From Pterobdella sp. o SKG-2022 (Eukaryota; Annelida; Clitellata; Hirudinida; Piscicolidae), in contig OZ038321.1 of the NCBI GenBank assembly GCA_964035795.1, positions 10,054,285 through 10,118,284 on the forward strand: DNA of 64,000 nucleotides. Direction: 5' to 3'. Each line of letters opens with the position of its first letter. The first letter of the stretch is position 1. The notes below the pieces were generated by a model. That model searched no databases. It was not told the origin of the DNA and was given only the letters and a program-made list of their open reading frames with translations. Both the position numbers and the translations under genes were made by a program. Of the stretch, positions 1 to 10,864 are shown in pieces.

Positions 1-740
1 TTAGCATCAAAGTCCTAATATCCAAGCAACAGCTCAGGTGGAGCGGACATTTAGTGAGATTGCTCAACAAACGGATTCTAAAGCAAATATTTTATGGGCA
101 ACTTACCGATGGAAAGAGATTGGCTCATAAACCCAAAAAACGATTCAAAGATTGCTTGAAACAAACCTTCAAAAAATGCGGCATAAACTCCGTTTCATGG
201 GAAACACAAGCACAAAACAGGTTAACTTTGAGGAAAGTAAGTTTTGAAGCAGCCGTTCGTTTTGAGGAAAGCAGACGGGAACACGCTAGACTTAAACGAG
301 ATCTCCGTAAAGGAAACATCACCGAGCATGTAACAGAACTGACTTGTGGTCATTGTGAGAGACCATGTTTGAGCAGGTCGGGTTTTCTGAGTCATTTAAG
401 GTTCCTTCGACGTCGTGTTTCTTCGGCCAAGCATGAAAAAGTCAGCTCAGTGAACACTACTCATCAGAATCCTATTTGCTTAATGCCGTATAGCAATATT
501 TGTAATATCTGTGGCAAAATCTACAAAAGTGTAGGTGGAATAAAAAGGCATGAAAAAGTCCATATTTTTAATACTCTCACTTATCCATCCATTTTGAATC
601 CCGAATCTTTTCATATATGTGGCAATTGTGGGAAAATGTACAAGTCTTCTGCGGGTTTGAAAAGCCACCTTCGAGCCAGAAACTGTTTGCAAAGCAATGA
701 CAATACTTGAAGACGAATTGCTGCCACCATATATATATAT
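1..740 (+). mobile_element. LINE 3' part: C-terminal domain with C2H2 fingers
   Basis: The frame at 54-710 (218 aa) reads as the C-terminus of a non-LTR retrotransposon polyprotein. It opens with the end of the conserved post-RT segment (positions equivalent to RWxGHxVR, then FYGQLTDGKR and KKRFKDCLK), followed by EESRREHARLKRDLRKGN. Three C2H2-like fingers follow: CGHCERPC near residue 99, CNICGKIYKS...H near 150, and CGNCGKMYKS...H near 190. Reverse transcriptase and endonuclease are absent, so this is a 5'-truncated copy or the window edge cuts it. The 3' UTR after 710 carries a short (AT)n stretch. A second copy lies inverted at 27405-28200. Confidence 0.85.
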
Positions 741-1199
741 GTATGGCTATGGCTACTGCCTTGTAGAAGGCCAAGGTAATGCCAAAGGCTGCGGGAGTAA
801 ACTTCTACAGATAAATCCGGAGATACGCCCATTAGGTTTTGTCAGATGATGTATCTAGAAGAGGTCAACTTCAAAATCAAACCTGCGGCATTTTTTTATT
901 CAATCATGTTAGCTTGTTTTTCTTTTTGAATAGATACAACTGTGCGGAGTGTGTGGGATTGGTTGAGTGCGAAGCCTTTCTTCACTATAAAAAGCATCAG
1001 GCACTGGCATTGCTTTGTGAGCATGTGTTATGGCTGGATGTAGCTTTAAACAGCACCTTTTTCTTTATGATGAGTCAAAATTATAATTGCATCAATGGCA
1101 ATAAGGGCTCTGGAGACTCTGTAAGTTTCATTGTCTGGCCCGAAAGGTGTCTCAGGGTATTGTAGTCTGGGCTCGGTCGTAATCCAGCTTCTGCGAGAA
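741..1199. other. Spacer; possible LINE 5' UTR
   Basis: No gene is recognised. An open frame at 839-1165 (108 aa) has no recognisable domain. Because the LINE endonuclease starts just downstream at about 1200 in the same orientation, this stretch is probably its 5' untranslated region, but nothing in the sequence proves it. Confidence 0.3.
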
Positions 1200-2655
1200 G
1201 AAGAAAAAAATTGTTGATTGGTTGTTAGAATGTTCGTACTCTTTCAGATTTGTCAGCATGGAGTAAACTTTTTGAAAGACGCGCTGCTTTAATCTCTAGG
1301 GTACTTCAACGCTATGGCTTAGACATCGTGGCATTATCTGAAACTCGACTGACAGGTGAAAGTAATGTTTCAAACAGAGTTTACACTTTTTTTTGGAAAG
1401 GTAAGCCACATGGAAGTAAAAAAGGATTTGGTGTGGCTTTTGCAGCTAAAACTTCTTTCTTATCTAGAAGAGTTGCCTTGCGGTATAAATGACCCAATTT
1501 TATCAATGAGAGTTTCTTTGACTCGTGGTCAGTATGCTTCTTTTGTAAGCGTGTATGCACCAACATTATACACATTAGAAAAAACAAGAATTGCTTTTCA
1601 TTAGCCTGAAGAAACTTGTTGCCAAGATCCCTTTGGCTGATAAAGTCGTTATCTTGGGCGATTTTAATGCAAGAGTCGAAAAAGATGCAGAAACTTGGCA
1701 CGTTTTAGGTAAACATGGCGTTGGAAAACTTAAGCAACGGCTTAATGTTGCTACAATGTTGCGTGTAAATGGGGCTTTAGATAACCAACACTAGGTTCCA
1801 AATGATGGACATGTTCAAAACTACCTGGATGCACCCTGGCTCTAAACAATGGCACTTAATAGATTTTTTGTTGGTCAGAAGGCTAATGTACAAATCATCC
1901 GTGCTATGCAAGGTGCTGAATGTTGGACTAAACACTGGTTTGTTCGAGCTAAGTTGAACTTTGTGGTTAAGCCAAGGAATCGTAGTTGTGGAACCAAATT
2001 ACCTAAACGTCTCAGGGTAGCTGGTCTAAAAAATGCTGCTGTTAAAGAAAAACTAGTAAAAGAAATAGAAAATATAACCTGTGAAAATTCATGGAAAGAT
2101 TTTAAGGTCTCTGTATATAGTGATTATGAGAGAATACTGAGCTTTAGAAAGCGTAAAAACCGAGACTGGTTCGATGAAAACGACGTGACAATACAGTCAT
2201 TACTAGAATCTAAGTCAAAGGCATATAATGCTTTGTCCAAGTGCGTGACCGGTTCTCATGAATTATTAAGTTTGAAATCTAGGTTTAATTCCATTAAAAC
2301 CAAAATACAACGCGCATTAAGAAAGATGCAAAATACTTGGTGGAGTGAGAGGGTTGATGAGATTTAATTAGCAGTTGACACTAAGAGCACCAGAGTATTT
2401 TATGGTCCTTCTTGTTCTTCTATCACGCCTTTGAGAAGCAAAAATAATAAGCATCTCATTCGCGACCTATTCGGCATTCTAAACAGATGGAAAGAACAGT
2501 TTGACGATCTTCTAAATAGACCTTCAGTATTCAATTCAGAGTTAGTTGAATCCATTCTAACTAAATCGGTTGAAGACGCTTTGGGTGACAAAATTACAGC
2601 ACAGAAAGTGGAAAAGGCAGTTCAAAAACCTCAATCTGGTAAGCCCTCTGGCAGA
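1200..2655 (+). mobile_element. Decayed LINE: APE-type endonuclease and pre-RT region
   Basis: Three reading frames together spell an apurinic-type endonuclease: WNVRTLSD, then LDIVALSETRLTGE (1320-1350), VILGDFNARVEKD (1645-1690), and WMHPGSKQWHLIDFLLV (about 1825-1880). The pre-RT linker follows at 1849-2367. A frame at 2431-2650 has LIRDLFGILNRWKEQFDDLL and LNRPS, the block that precedes the RT fingers in this LINE group, whose endonuclease half is often annotated as craniofacial development protein 2-like. At least three frameshifts or stops break it. Similarity ends at KPQSGKPSG, where an opposite-strand LINE begins. Confidence 0.85.
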
Positions 2656-3830
2656 ATCCTTTCAATGTGCTGGTCCAAGAAACCGGCTTGCCAGGGCCTG
2701 AGTAGGGGATGCTTTTTAAGCCACCACTAGAGATGGTTGGCAATCATCTGTTCAAGAGCCTTGCCCAAGATGGACGTTTAAGCTATCGGCCGATTGCTCC
2801 CCACTAGACGTGAATCTTTGCCTTTTTTTTTGAAGGGAACGTTAACAGCGGTCTTACATTTCTGAGGACACCATTGGGTTAGCCAGCTGCGGTTGAAAAT
2901 TTTGAGTAAAAGTGGCTATTCCGTCAGATTCAGCGGCTTTACCAGGCACAGTTAACGTAAAGCGCGTTGTAGTTCCTCCACCGTGAACGGGCGTTCTAGC
3001 AACTGTCGAAAGGAGCCCCGCAGTCCAAGGGCATCTCTTCAAAGCTCTTTTGCGGCTCTTTTACCAACCTTGTCACTAGGCCTCCTGCTCACGGTTGATT
3101 ACTCAATGTTGAAAGCGGTGGCTTTGGCTGCGTCAGAAGCATACTGGTTTCCTTTGTACACCAACGTCTTGCCTGATTCACGTTGGTCAGTACCATTGAG
3201 TGCTTTGACAACCAACCACGCCAATTTTGAGTTTTTGGCTTCCGCAATTTTCTGTAAGTGGGATCGCCACGCCGTTCTCTTTGCCTTCGCCGTTTTTTTA
3301 GCAATCTCCTTGTTAAGTTCTGAAAACTCGAAGCGATTGATTCCATTCAGTTTGCGTCTTAGCCTATTCCTTTGTTGGAGGAGTTTGTGAAAATCATCGT
3401 TCATCCAAGGAATTTCGTCTGGGCGAGTAACCTTGACAGGGATGGCCTCATTGGCTGCAGCCTTGAACAGGGACGTGAAGACAGATAAAAGGTTCTTTAG
3501 CGATCTACGAAGGTTGATATCTCCGATTCCACACCGGATGGTCTCTTTATATTTCCTCAGTCCCTCTTGCGGAAATTGAACTAATTTCGGTGATAGGACT
3601 TCTCCATTTTGAGCTCTGCTTGCCATCTAATGAGAATGTAGAGATTGTCTGATTGGAGATCGTAAAGAGTTTTCCAGTTACACTTCTTGGCTGTCGTAGA
3701 GTCTGTCAACGTGAGCTCTGGAGCACTGAGTCCGTTCTCGCCCGGGAGTCTAGAGGTTTGTGTCGGAGAACCGTCATTGAGAAGAATTTTTTCGCAGTTC
3801 TCCAGCCAGTCATGGATGGCCTACCTTCTG
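2656..3830 (-). mobile_element. Decayed LINE fragment, minus strand (endonuclease end to RT entry)
   Basis: Read on the minus strand from about 3830, the order is the end of an endonuclease domain (HDWLENCEKILLNDGSPT, then LSAPELTLTDS), a pre-RT domain in the open frame 3099-3626 (IPWMNDDFHKLLQQRNRLRR, ELNKEIAKKTAKAKRTAWR), and the RT entry block (FTVEELQRALRLTVPGKAAESDG with shifts, about 2920-3000). This order is typical of jockey or RTE-like LINEs. It breaks off before the catalytic palm. Both ends abut unrelated mobile elements. Confidence 0.8.
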
Positions 3831-4860
3831 GTGTAAAGATGGACAAAAACATCCCAGGCAAAGTGATGAGTTGGCTGCAAACTAATTCTCAGTTGTGGTC
3901 CTAAGCAATAATTTCGAAAAAACTTGTCTGAAGCAGAAGGAAGTTTTTCATCTTTACAAACCGCTTCAACGATTTATTCGATCGTCTTTTTACCGGCACA
4001 TTCATTAAATGTCGTACGAGAAATCTTCTTCATCCGACTGTAGCAGAGAAAAGTTACCTATTAATGAGGAAAAAGTTTTTTTACTATCGTGTACTGGTTT
4101 TAGCAATGGTTGCAAAAAGTTTTTTTGAGTTGTAAAAACAGGTACCTGTCTGATCAATTATAGCACGTATTTTTAAATTCTGCTTATTTATGTCAGAAAG
4201 TTTCCCATATTCGTGATTTTTAGCAGTGGTGAAAAACCTTTCCGGTTGATGGTCTTATGCAACTATATTTTTTTATGTTTTTTAGATATTTGAGAAGAAA
4301 CCCCTGAAACGATGTGAGTTTCCTAATTATGGTATTCTCAACTTTTACGTTAGTTATCATCTTTAATTCCTCCGTTGGTCATCTTTTGAACTAACTTCTG
4401 GTAATCCGATTTTTCCAAAATGACCACACAGAAGTCTTTATCTCTTGTCAGAATTGAGATATCACGGCTTGCCACCAAATCCTCTAGTAGGTGGAAAGTG
4501 ACTTTCTTCAAATGTTCAACGTTCTTAGCGAGGGAATTCGTATCTTTCTCAATATTTCGTGGAAAAATTCCTTCTCTTCCTTTCGTATGTATTCATCCGC
4601 TTCTTACGCTAGGGCTTCCAACACCATGTATAGGTTTCTTCTAGTATCTTTGTGCTTGTTGGCAAAACAGTGATTAAAACTTTCAAGTTTTTCTAAAGTA
4701 AGGTTTTTGAAAGAAAAGAGGTTAGTTATAAGGACTTTATAGCTGAATAGCACGTTTTGCAATTTGTTGCCTCTTAGCCCCAACAATTTGTTGGTTTTGG
4801 TTTTCAATTGTTTCCGGTTTTGTCGAGATAATGAATTTCTAATTGCATGATATTATAATT
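3831..4860 (-). mobile_element. Penelope-like element remnant (RT N-terminal half)
   Basis: On the minus strand, pieces in different frames run in the order expected of a Penelope-like reverse transcriptase. First is a helical N-terminal block (ALEALA and EADEYIRKEEKEF, about 4600-4680). Next is the characteristic block LVASRDISILTRDKDFCVVI followed by LEKSDYQKLVQKM (about 4390-4450). Then come SFQGFLLKYLKNIKKYSCIR and P (about 4270-4320), matching the family segment before the AKTHK block, and finally FSKLLLRTTTENQFA (about 3910). I infer the family from this order and from the DK...VVI...DY motif. No GIY-YIG endonuclease is visible. Confidence 0.5.
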
Positions 4861-5206
4861 TTTGACCAAACATTTTCCAGAATTCTAAATAGTTTATTTT
4901 CTAATTGTGACAATTCACGAGAAATGATTTTGAATTCTGTAATGTGTTTCTGAAGGTGTTTTTTTAGTATTTTCTTATAAACATTTAGAAAATTTTTTTC
5001 TTTAAAAAATTGCCTTTTAACTTACAGGGATAACCTCATGATGTAGAGACTGTTTTATGAAAGCGATGCTCGATGCGGTTTTCTGGAGAGTTTGTGTTTT
5101 GTTTATTAATTTCGATATAATCCTGGCTATGCCAGCAGAAAAGTGAAACCTAATAATCTTCTTTAGCCGAAGTAAAAGCAAATTATTTCAACACAGCAGA
5201 TAATTG
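4861..5206. other. AT-rich non-coding DNA
   Basis: No frame or RNA gene is recognised here. The stretch contains A and T homopolymer runs only, between the Penelope-like remnant and the hairpin repeats. Confidence 0.5.
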
Positions 5207-5905
5207 TATTAAGCTTTTTGTTAACAAAGTAACATTATCAAGTACGCTAAAATTCAGACACCGTTGTTTATACACATTATAAACTTTTTGTTCTTTAGAA
5301 ATGAAGTGACATAATTATTTCAAATGTTTATTTACCTCTAACTGGCATTAAGTTAAATTTGATTGTAATTTAAAAAACAAAATGTTTTTTATAAATGTTG
5401 TTTTATCTATGGCCAGTTATAAAAAATCGGTGTCTGAATGTTAACGTAAAGAAGTTCCAAGGTAAGAAGCACTGGTTAGCCAATCAGCTATGCACCAATC
5501 ATATGCTTTGTTAGGATTCTTTTAGAATTTATTCTTTATTTTTAGAATTAAAATTATACACAATGAACATTCTTTTATTTAAAATCTATTCAAAATCCCC
5601 AAATGTGGATTTTCAACGCTGATAAATCAATCCAAATGCATGCAAATCAATTTTCATGTATCATAACGTTTAAATATTCATGGATTGTACAAAAAGCTTT
5701 GTTAGTTGATAAATGTTAGTTTTTTTTCATAAAACTTCTAAAAATGATTATTTCAGTACTTTTCTCAATTTTTTTTAAAATTCTATGATTGATTCAAGAA
5801 CTATAGGCTCGCCCTTCAATACTCTTGCGTAATCGCGAAGTGCCTGTATGTTAACGTATTTGAAATTTTACTTTATTAAGGAAAAGCTTCGTATTTGATA
5901 ACTTT
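5207..5905. repeat. Nested inverted repeats (hairpin MITEs)
   Basis: An outer inverted repeat pairs about 5207-5260 (AAGCTTTTTGTTAAC...) with about 5838-5905 (...GGAAAAGCTTCG). An inner one pairs ATTCAGACACCG near 5241-5252 with CGGTGTCTGAAT near 5430-5441. A related ACGTTAACAT-like end recurs near 5850. No coding sequence lies between the arms. This looks like small non-autonomous DNA elements, one inserted in or rearranged with another. The outer arm shares the AAGCTTTT core of other hairpins in the window. Confidence 0.5.
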
Positions 5906-6194
5906 TTAGAAACATCTTAATTTACTTATAAATAATATTTGACAATTTTTTCACGTCGATTTATGGATGTACTTTAGTAAATTTTTGAGAAAGAAAACAT
6001 CTATCATTTTCGATAAGTTTATCATAAAACATTCACTAATGTTTGATAAGGCTAAACTTAGCGAAAATTATAGCTGTTTCTTTGCTCAATGAATTTACTA
6101 TAGCCGATTTATTTAAGAACTTTAGTAAATTTAGTGAATGAAAAAAAATTCGTTAACTTTTCATAAAAAGGCTAAACTTATATAAAAATACGAA

Positions 6195-6285
6195 GTTTTT
6201 TGTAAGTTGAACCACATTATACAAACTTTTTATACTGATAATGTGGTTCAAATTAAAAGCTTCGTGCTATTTTAATTCTTTAAGC
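6195..6285. repeat. Hairpin MITE with AAGCTTTT-type arms
   Basis: The arms TACGAAGTTTTTTGTAAGTT and GAACCACATTAT pair with the inverted ATAATGTGGTTC and AAAAGCTTCGTGCTA across a short AT-rich loop. The core ACCACATTAT and the terminal CGAAG motif match hairpins near 25361, 30221, 31380 and 53632. No transposase is present. Confidence 0.65.
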
Positions 6286-6734
6286 CAAACTTAAGTATTC
6301 AAATGAAAAACTTTGAAAAGTTTATTTTATTCAACCAAATCATTTACGAGTATGACTATAGTGGCATTAACTTCAGGAGTTTCTAGACCACTGAGTATTA
6401 TGAACTTTGAAAGCAGTGTAATGTAATTTAAGTTTTCTTAGATATGACAACGTCTGTTGTTTGAAAAAAAAAGCAATCATAATAATACTTATATAAATGA
6501 AATTTAGAAAACTGAGTTGATTTTATGAATGTATAAAAATAATTAAATCTGGGATAATAAAAAAAATATATATAGATAAAACTTTAAATAAAAGATTTTA
6601 AGCAATAAAATGTTAATATTAGATAAAATTTGAGCAACTTCATTATCTTCATCTTTTTTCTCCAATGGGACTTCCACATCATTACAAAGTAACGTAATGT
6701 AATGAGGTATTTGTAAATCGCTTTTGATTATAGA

Positions 6735-6880
6735 TTAAAGCGATTGCTACAAATTTACTGTAGCGAAAACACACTGGGGAACAGGTGCTAATTGTCAACC
6801 CACGCGGATCGAACCCGGTAAATTTAGATAACTAGTCTAATGCTCAACCATTAAGCTATAGGGGCCGACGATCACAAGTG
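6735..6880 (-). mobile_element. tRNA-derived SINE, copy 1
   Basis: The minus strand from 6869 to 6794 folds like a tRNA. A 7-bp acceptor stem pairs GTCGGCC with GGTTGAC. The D arm TAGCTTAATGGTTGAGC fits an A box, and the anticodon stem TTAGA/TCTAA holds loop CTAGTTA. A B-box-like GGTTCGATCC is present, but the T stem has mismatches. Downstream comes a body shared with two other copies (AATTAGCA...GTGTGTTTTCGCTA...TTTGTAG). The shared body and broken T stem mark it as a SINE, not a tRNA gene. Confidence 0.75.
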
Positions 6881-7350
6881 CTTAACTTTTTGTTTATTGT
6901 TAAATTTGTTGATATTAATTAAATGATAATATTTTTTTAATCTTTTATATAATTTTCCTCCAAGTAATGCCAGCCTTTATTACTCCAAAAAAACCATGAA
7001 ATCACTAGTGTTATTTTTGAAAAGAGTTAGACCTGATTGAAGAGTAATTTTTAAGAACACTAATTAGTTTATTAGAATTAAAAAAAATGAGTAGAAGGTT
7101 TTTCAATCTTAGTTTGGCTACTCAATGTCCTTGTTTGAGCGTGGAGAGGATGATGCGGGAGGTCTTGTTGTAAGTGTTAGTTGTTTCATCTGGGCTCATT
7201 TGTTTATTTTGATTGATAATAGTTTTATTTATACCTTTAATTTTTTTCTGATATGGATAGCGCCTTCCGATTTCTTAGCTCTTCTTTCATTGCTAATATT
7301 GATCCTAGTTTTTTAAATTTTAAATTATCTAGACCGTTATATTTCATTGT
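6881..7350. other. AT-rich non-coding DNA
   Basis: A short frame at 7125-7316 has hydrophobic residues but no recognisable domain and is probably chance. Nothing else is supported. Confidence 0.4.
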
Positions 7351-7352
7351 GA

Positions 7353-8343
7353 TTATTTATGTTTTATTTTTTTTACCATGAGATTATATTTTTTCAAAGT
7401 ATTGCATATTTCTTTTATATCAATTTCTTCTTCTGTCACAAAATCAACATCATCAGCGTATATTATTTCTTTTCCACTGAGATGAGAAGGCAGGCTTTTG
7501 AGTGCTTCTTTTAAATAAATAGAGAATAGGATAGGGCTCATGCTGTCTCCTTGGGGTGAGCCTATTGATGTTGAGAAGCAACTACCGAACCGATTGTTTA
7601 TTTTTATTATCATTTTTGTGTTGGTTAGTAGGTATTTGATCAGCGTCACATCATCTTGTTCAAAAAATGTTTCGCAGCTGTTGATGAGCTGACTTCTCGA
7701 AATGGTGTCAAAAGCTGACGACATATCAAGGCTAGTGACATGGATTTCTTGTTTTGTTGTGTATGATGTGGCCATGTTGAACCTATGTCTCCAAATTACA
7801 TCTGCTGTCGATCTGCCTTTTCTATAGGCTGATTGTGTATGTCCTATATGTTTTTCAGCGGCTTCACGTATTCTGTTGAGCGTGAGGTGAGACAGGATTT
7901 TTCTTATTACAGGCACGATGCCTATGGGTCTTAGATTTTCAGTTACTTGTGGTTTTTGGGTTTTTTTATGGATAAGAGTATAGCTGTGTTTAAACCAATG
8001 TCTTCTCCCTTCGGAATTGCACGATTGAATTTTTCTGCAATAACTTCATGTATTTTCCTATCTGCATATTTCAGGATTTCCGCCGTGTTTTCATCGTATT
8101 TTTGGCATTTTCCATTTTTTAGTTTTGCTATGGATGCTGCCACTTCAGAGCTGGATATAAGTTTTTCAAAGTTCTCCTTTTGTGTAGTACAGCAAGGCCT
8201 TTAGAGTTAAATTTCTTCATAAAGTGGTTTTTGACTTCTTCCATTTCACAAGCAATTTTATTTGTTTTTTTGAGAATTCAAGAATTTTACAGCTTCAAAC
8301 ATTTTTGTGTCATCATGGGCTTTCTCAATTTCCAGAAGTTGAC
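7353..8343 (-). mobile_element. LINE reverse transcriptase, minus strand (YADD intact)
   Basis: The frame at 7353-7916 (187 aa) carries RT motifs in order: YRKGRSTADVIW, LDMSSAFDTI (motif A), IGSPQGDSMSPILFSIYL (motif B) and IIYADDVDFV (motif C, catalytic YADD kept). The fingers continue upstream at 7943-8143 (SIAKLKNGK, LLSIKKPKNHK) after a frameshift. The linker LLEIEKAHDDTKMFEAVKFL lies near 8280-8340. No endonuclease is attached. It sits head to head with a related copy on the plus strand. Confidence 0.85.
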
Positions 8344-10060
8344 CTAGAAATAAACAAACTTGAAAACAAATCAATAAAATCAGAAACATTTTGAAAAATT
8401 GTAAAATAAATCAAACTACAAAAAAAATTTAAACAAAGAGAAACACATCATGCAAAAAAAAATTAACAAAAAATACTTAGATAACAAATCCTCAATAACA
8501 GAAGAACAATTGAAAGAAATAGAAAATTCAAACTACAACCAAAGAATGCAGAAAGCAATAAAACAACTGAACATCAAACATAAAACTCCATCACCTCTCT
8601 TTACCAACGTTCAACTCACTTCATACTAAAAAGAAAAATTCAACAAGTCTATAACAGCAACACAACAAAAACAAGAAAACAAAACACATATCGATGTCAA
8701 AATAACCAATAGTGAAGTCAACTCTGCCATAAAATTACTCAAAAACAATAGATCACCAGGCTATGACAATATTGTAGCAGAAATGATGAAAATATTGAGT
8801 AGCACAACTATTGACAAACTTACTCATATAATAAACACCACAATCAACAACAAACAACCTCACCAACTTGGTCTTGGCATCCTACTCCCTATACCAAAAC
8901 ACAATAAAACCAAAAAAGTAGAAAACACCAGACCAATAATACAACTCTCCACCATTAGAAAAATAATATCACCCATTATTAAATAGACCAAGACCAACAA
9001 TAGAAAACTACCTATCACCCAGCCAACCTGCCTATAGGAAAGGTAGATCCATAGAAGACATTGTATGGACACTCAAACTAGAAATAGCAAGCACATTAAG
9101 CATCAATAAAAAAATCACAATCCAAGTTATAGACTTATCCTCAGCCTTTGACTCGGTCAACAGAGTAAAAATGATGGAGATATTGAATACAATCTGCTCC
9201 TAGGAAGATATGAAGTTGATACATTTTTTACTAAGTGACACCAGTCTGAGAGTGAGAACCAAAGAAGTAGGACCCACTTTTGACACCAATATTGGCATTC
9301 CTCAAGAAGATTGTCTCAGTCCAGTACTTTTCACCATATACCTAGAAGCAGCGTTGAGAGAAGTCAGAAATAATGTCCATGCCCAAGAAATTGCATATGC
9401 TGCTGATGTCGATTTCATTAGCAAAGATGGCCTCAAACTAAATATAGTGGAGAAAATATTGGAAAAGTGGAACCTAAAAATGAATCCCACAAAAACGGAT
9501 ACTTTCAAAATCGGATCAGACAACGAGTGGAAAAATGCGAAAAAACTGGGCATGCTACTCGATACAAAGCAAGAGTGGAAAAGGCGAACTACAACGGCAA
9601 TGCACAAGCTAAGAAAAAAATGGAGCTCAAGCATAACAAAAAACAAAAAAGTTAAGGATCTACAAAGCCTACGTTCAAAGAATCATGCTTTTTGGTTGTA
9701 GCACGTGGGCAATGGACAAGGGGATGGTTAGATCTGTGGACAGTTTTAACTGAAAAATGGTGCAGTATGTATGTGGAGTTTTCTGGCCAAACCGCATGAA
9801 AACAGAAAGCGTGAATGCCCTGATTGAACCAGTCTCTCAAGTCGTGGCAAGGCGACGCTGGCAAATGTTAGGCCATATTCTGCGCATGGATGATCTGGTT
9901 CCAGCTAAACAATCCACCATCAAAACGATCAAACACGATCTAAAAGCCCACAAACTAAACATAGATCAAGCAGTTGAACTGGTGCAAGACAGGGACCTAT
10001 GGAAACTGGAGAGAAGCCGTACACCGGCGAACGAAGATCTTTGAAAATATTTGAACACCC
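8344..10060 (+). mobile_element. LINE reverse transcriptase, plus strand, inactive active site
   Basis: This has the same RT type as its minus-strand neighbour. The order is linker, IKLLKNNRSPGYDNIVAEMM (about 8730-8790), fingers at 8783-8986, AYRKGRSIEDIVW, motif A VIDLSSAFDSV, motif B IGIPQEDCLSPVLFTIYL and motif C. Motif C reads AYAADVDF where YADD is expected, so one catalytic aspartate is lost. The thumb has KKLGMLLDTKQEWKRRTTTA. The C-terminal segment at 9757-10044 has GVFWPNRMKTESV and ARRRWQMLGHILRM. Several stops occur before and between these frames. The 3' end is AATAAA-rich. Confidence 0.85.
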
Positions 10061-10864
10061 AATTTTATCTCTATTTTTGTCACTTTCCTAAACCCTAATA
10101 AATAAAAGAAGTTGACTATCCAGCCATCTTTCATAATGGATTTTTGCACTTTTTTTGAAAGCTTTTATTTCATTTTTTCTTTTATTTTTTCATTTTATGT
10201 ATTAAACAGAGTTTTTCATTTTTAACCATGTGACTTTGTTGGATAGATATAGTTGCTAGATCTGGATGATTGCTCCATGGTTTTAATTTTGCTTTTTTTG
10301 CCGTTTCTCTCATGTAGTGAAAAATTTCCTGAACAGATTGGAAATTGTTGTTCTTGGCTAGAAGTTGAGAAGTTTTATGCATGTAAGTTTTTTGGTGTTT
10401 GCTATCACTGATTAGTAGTTGGTTTTTAGTTTTTGGTTAGCAACCGACATGTTCGGCTGTTTGCGAAATTTGATTTTCAAAGTTATTTTTTCTGCTTTTT
10501 AGACACGGCCTGTTTTATTTTTAGCAAAATTATATCAGAATTTTATTATGAAAACTTTAGCTTAACTTTTTTCAAGTTTTCGAAATTTTATAGGTTCGAA
10601 AGTTTATACGTTAGCGATATTTTAAAAACTGTAGTATTTATCAAATTAACTTATATTTATTTCGAAATACATTTTACGTAAAAAAAATGTCATACTCTAG
10701 AGATTTTTTATTAAGCTTTTTCCATAATACTAATCCTCCCTCGCGTCAAGTGAAACGCCGAGTTTTTATTTAAACATTAGAAGTAATATATATAATAGTA
10801 ATAAATCAAATAAAAATATTAATAACTACAGTAAGAGTTTCAAAAATAATTGCAGGTTCAGCTA
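10061..10864. other. Non-coding stretch with one unassigned minus frame (10182-10382)
   Basis: A 66-aa minus frame at 10182-10382 (QEIFHYMRETAKKAKLKPW, then NHPDLATISIQQSHMV) has a protein-like composition but no family I recognise; it may be a transposon remnant. The remainder is AT-rich. The frame at 10433-10681 is hydrophobic and looks like chance. Confidence 0.3.

Noticed and set aside
3653..3904. Plus-strand protein of 83 residues
   Set aside because: It is the shadow of minus-strand LINE endonuclease coding (LLNDGSPT, SAPELTLTDS).
6794..6869. Functional tRNA gene (and the copies at 14867 and 60218)
   Set aside because: All three have stem mismatches and share a non-tRNA body downstream, which identifies a SINE family.
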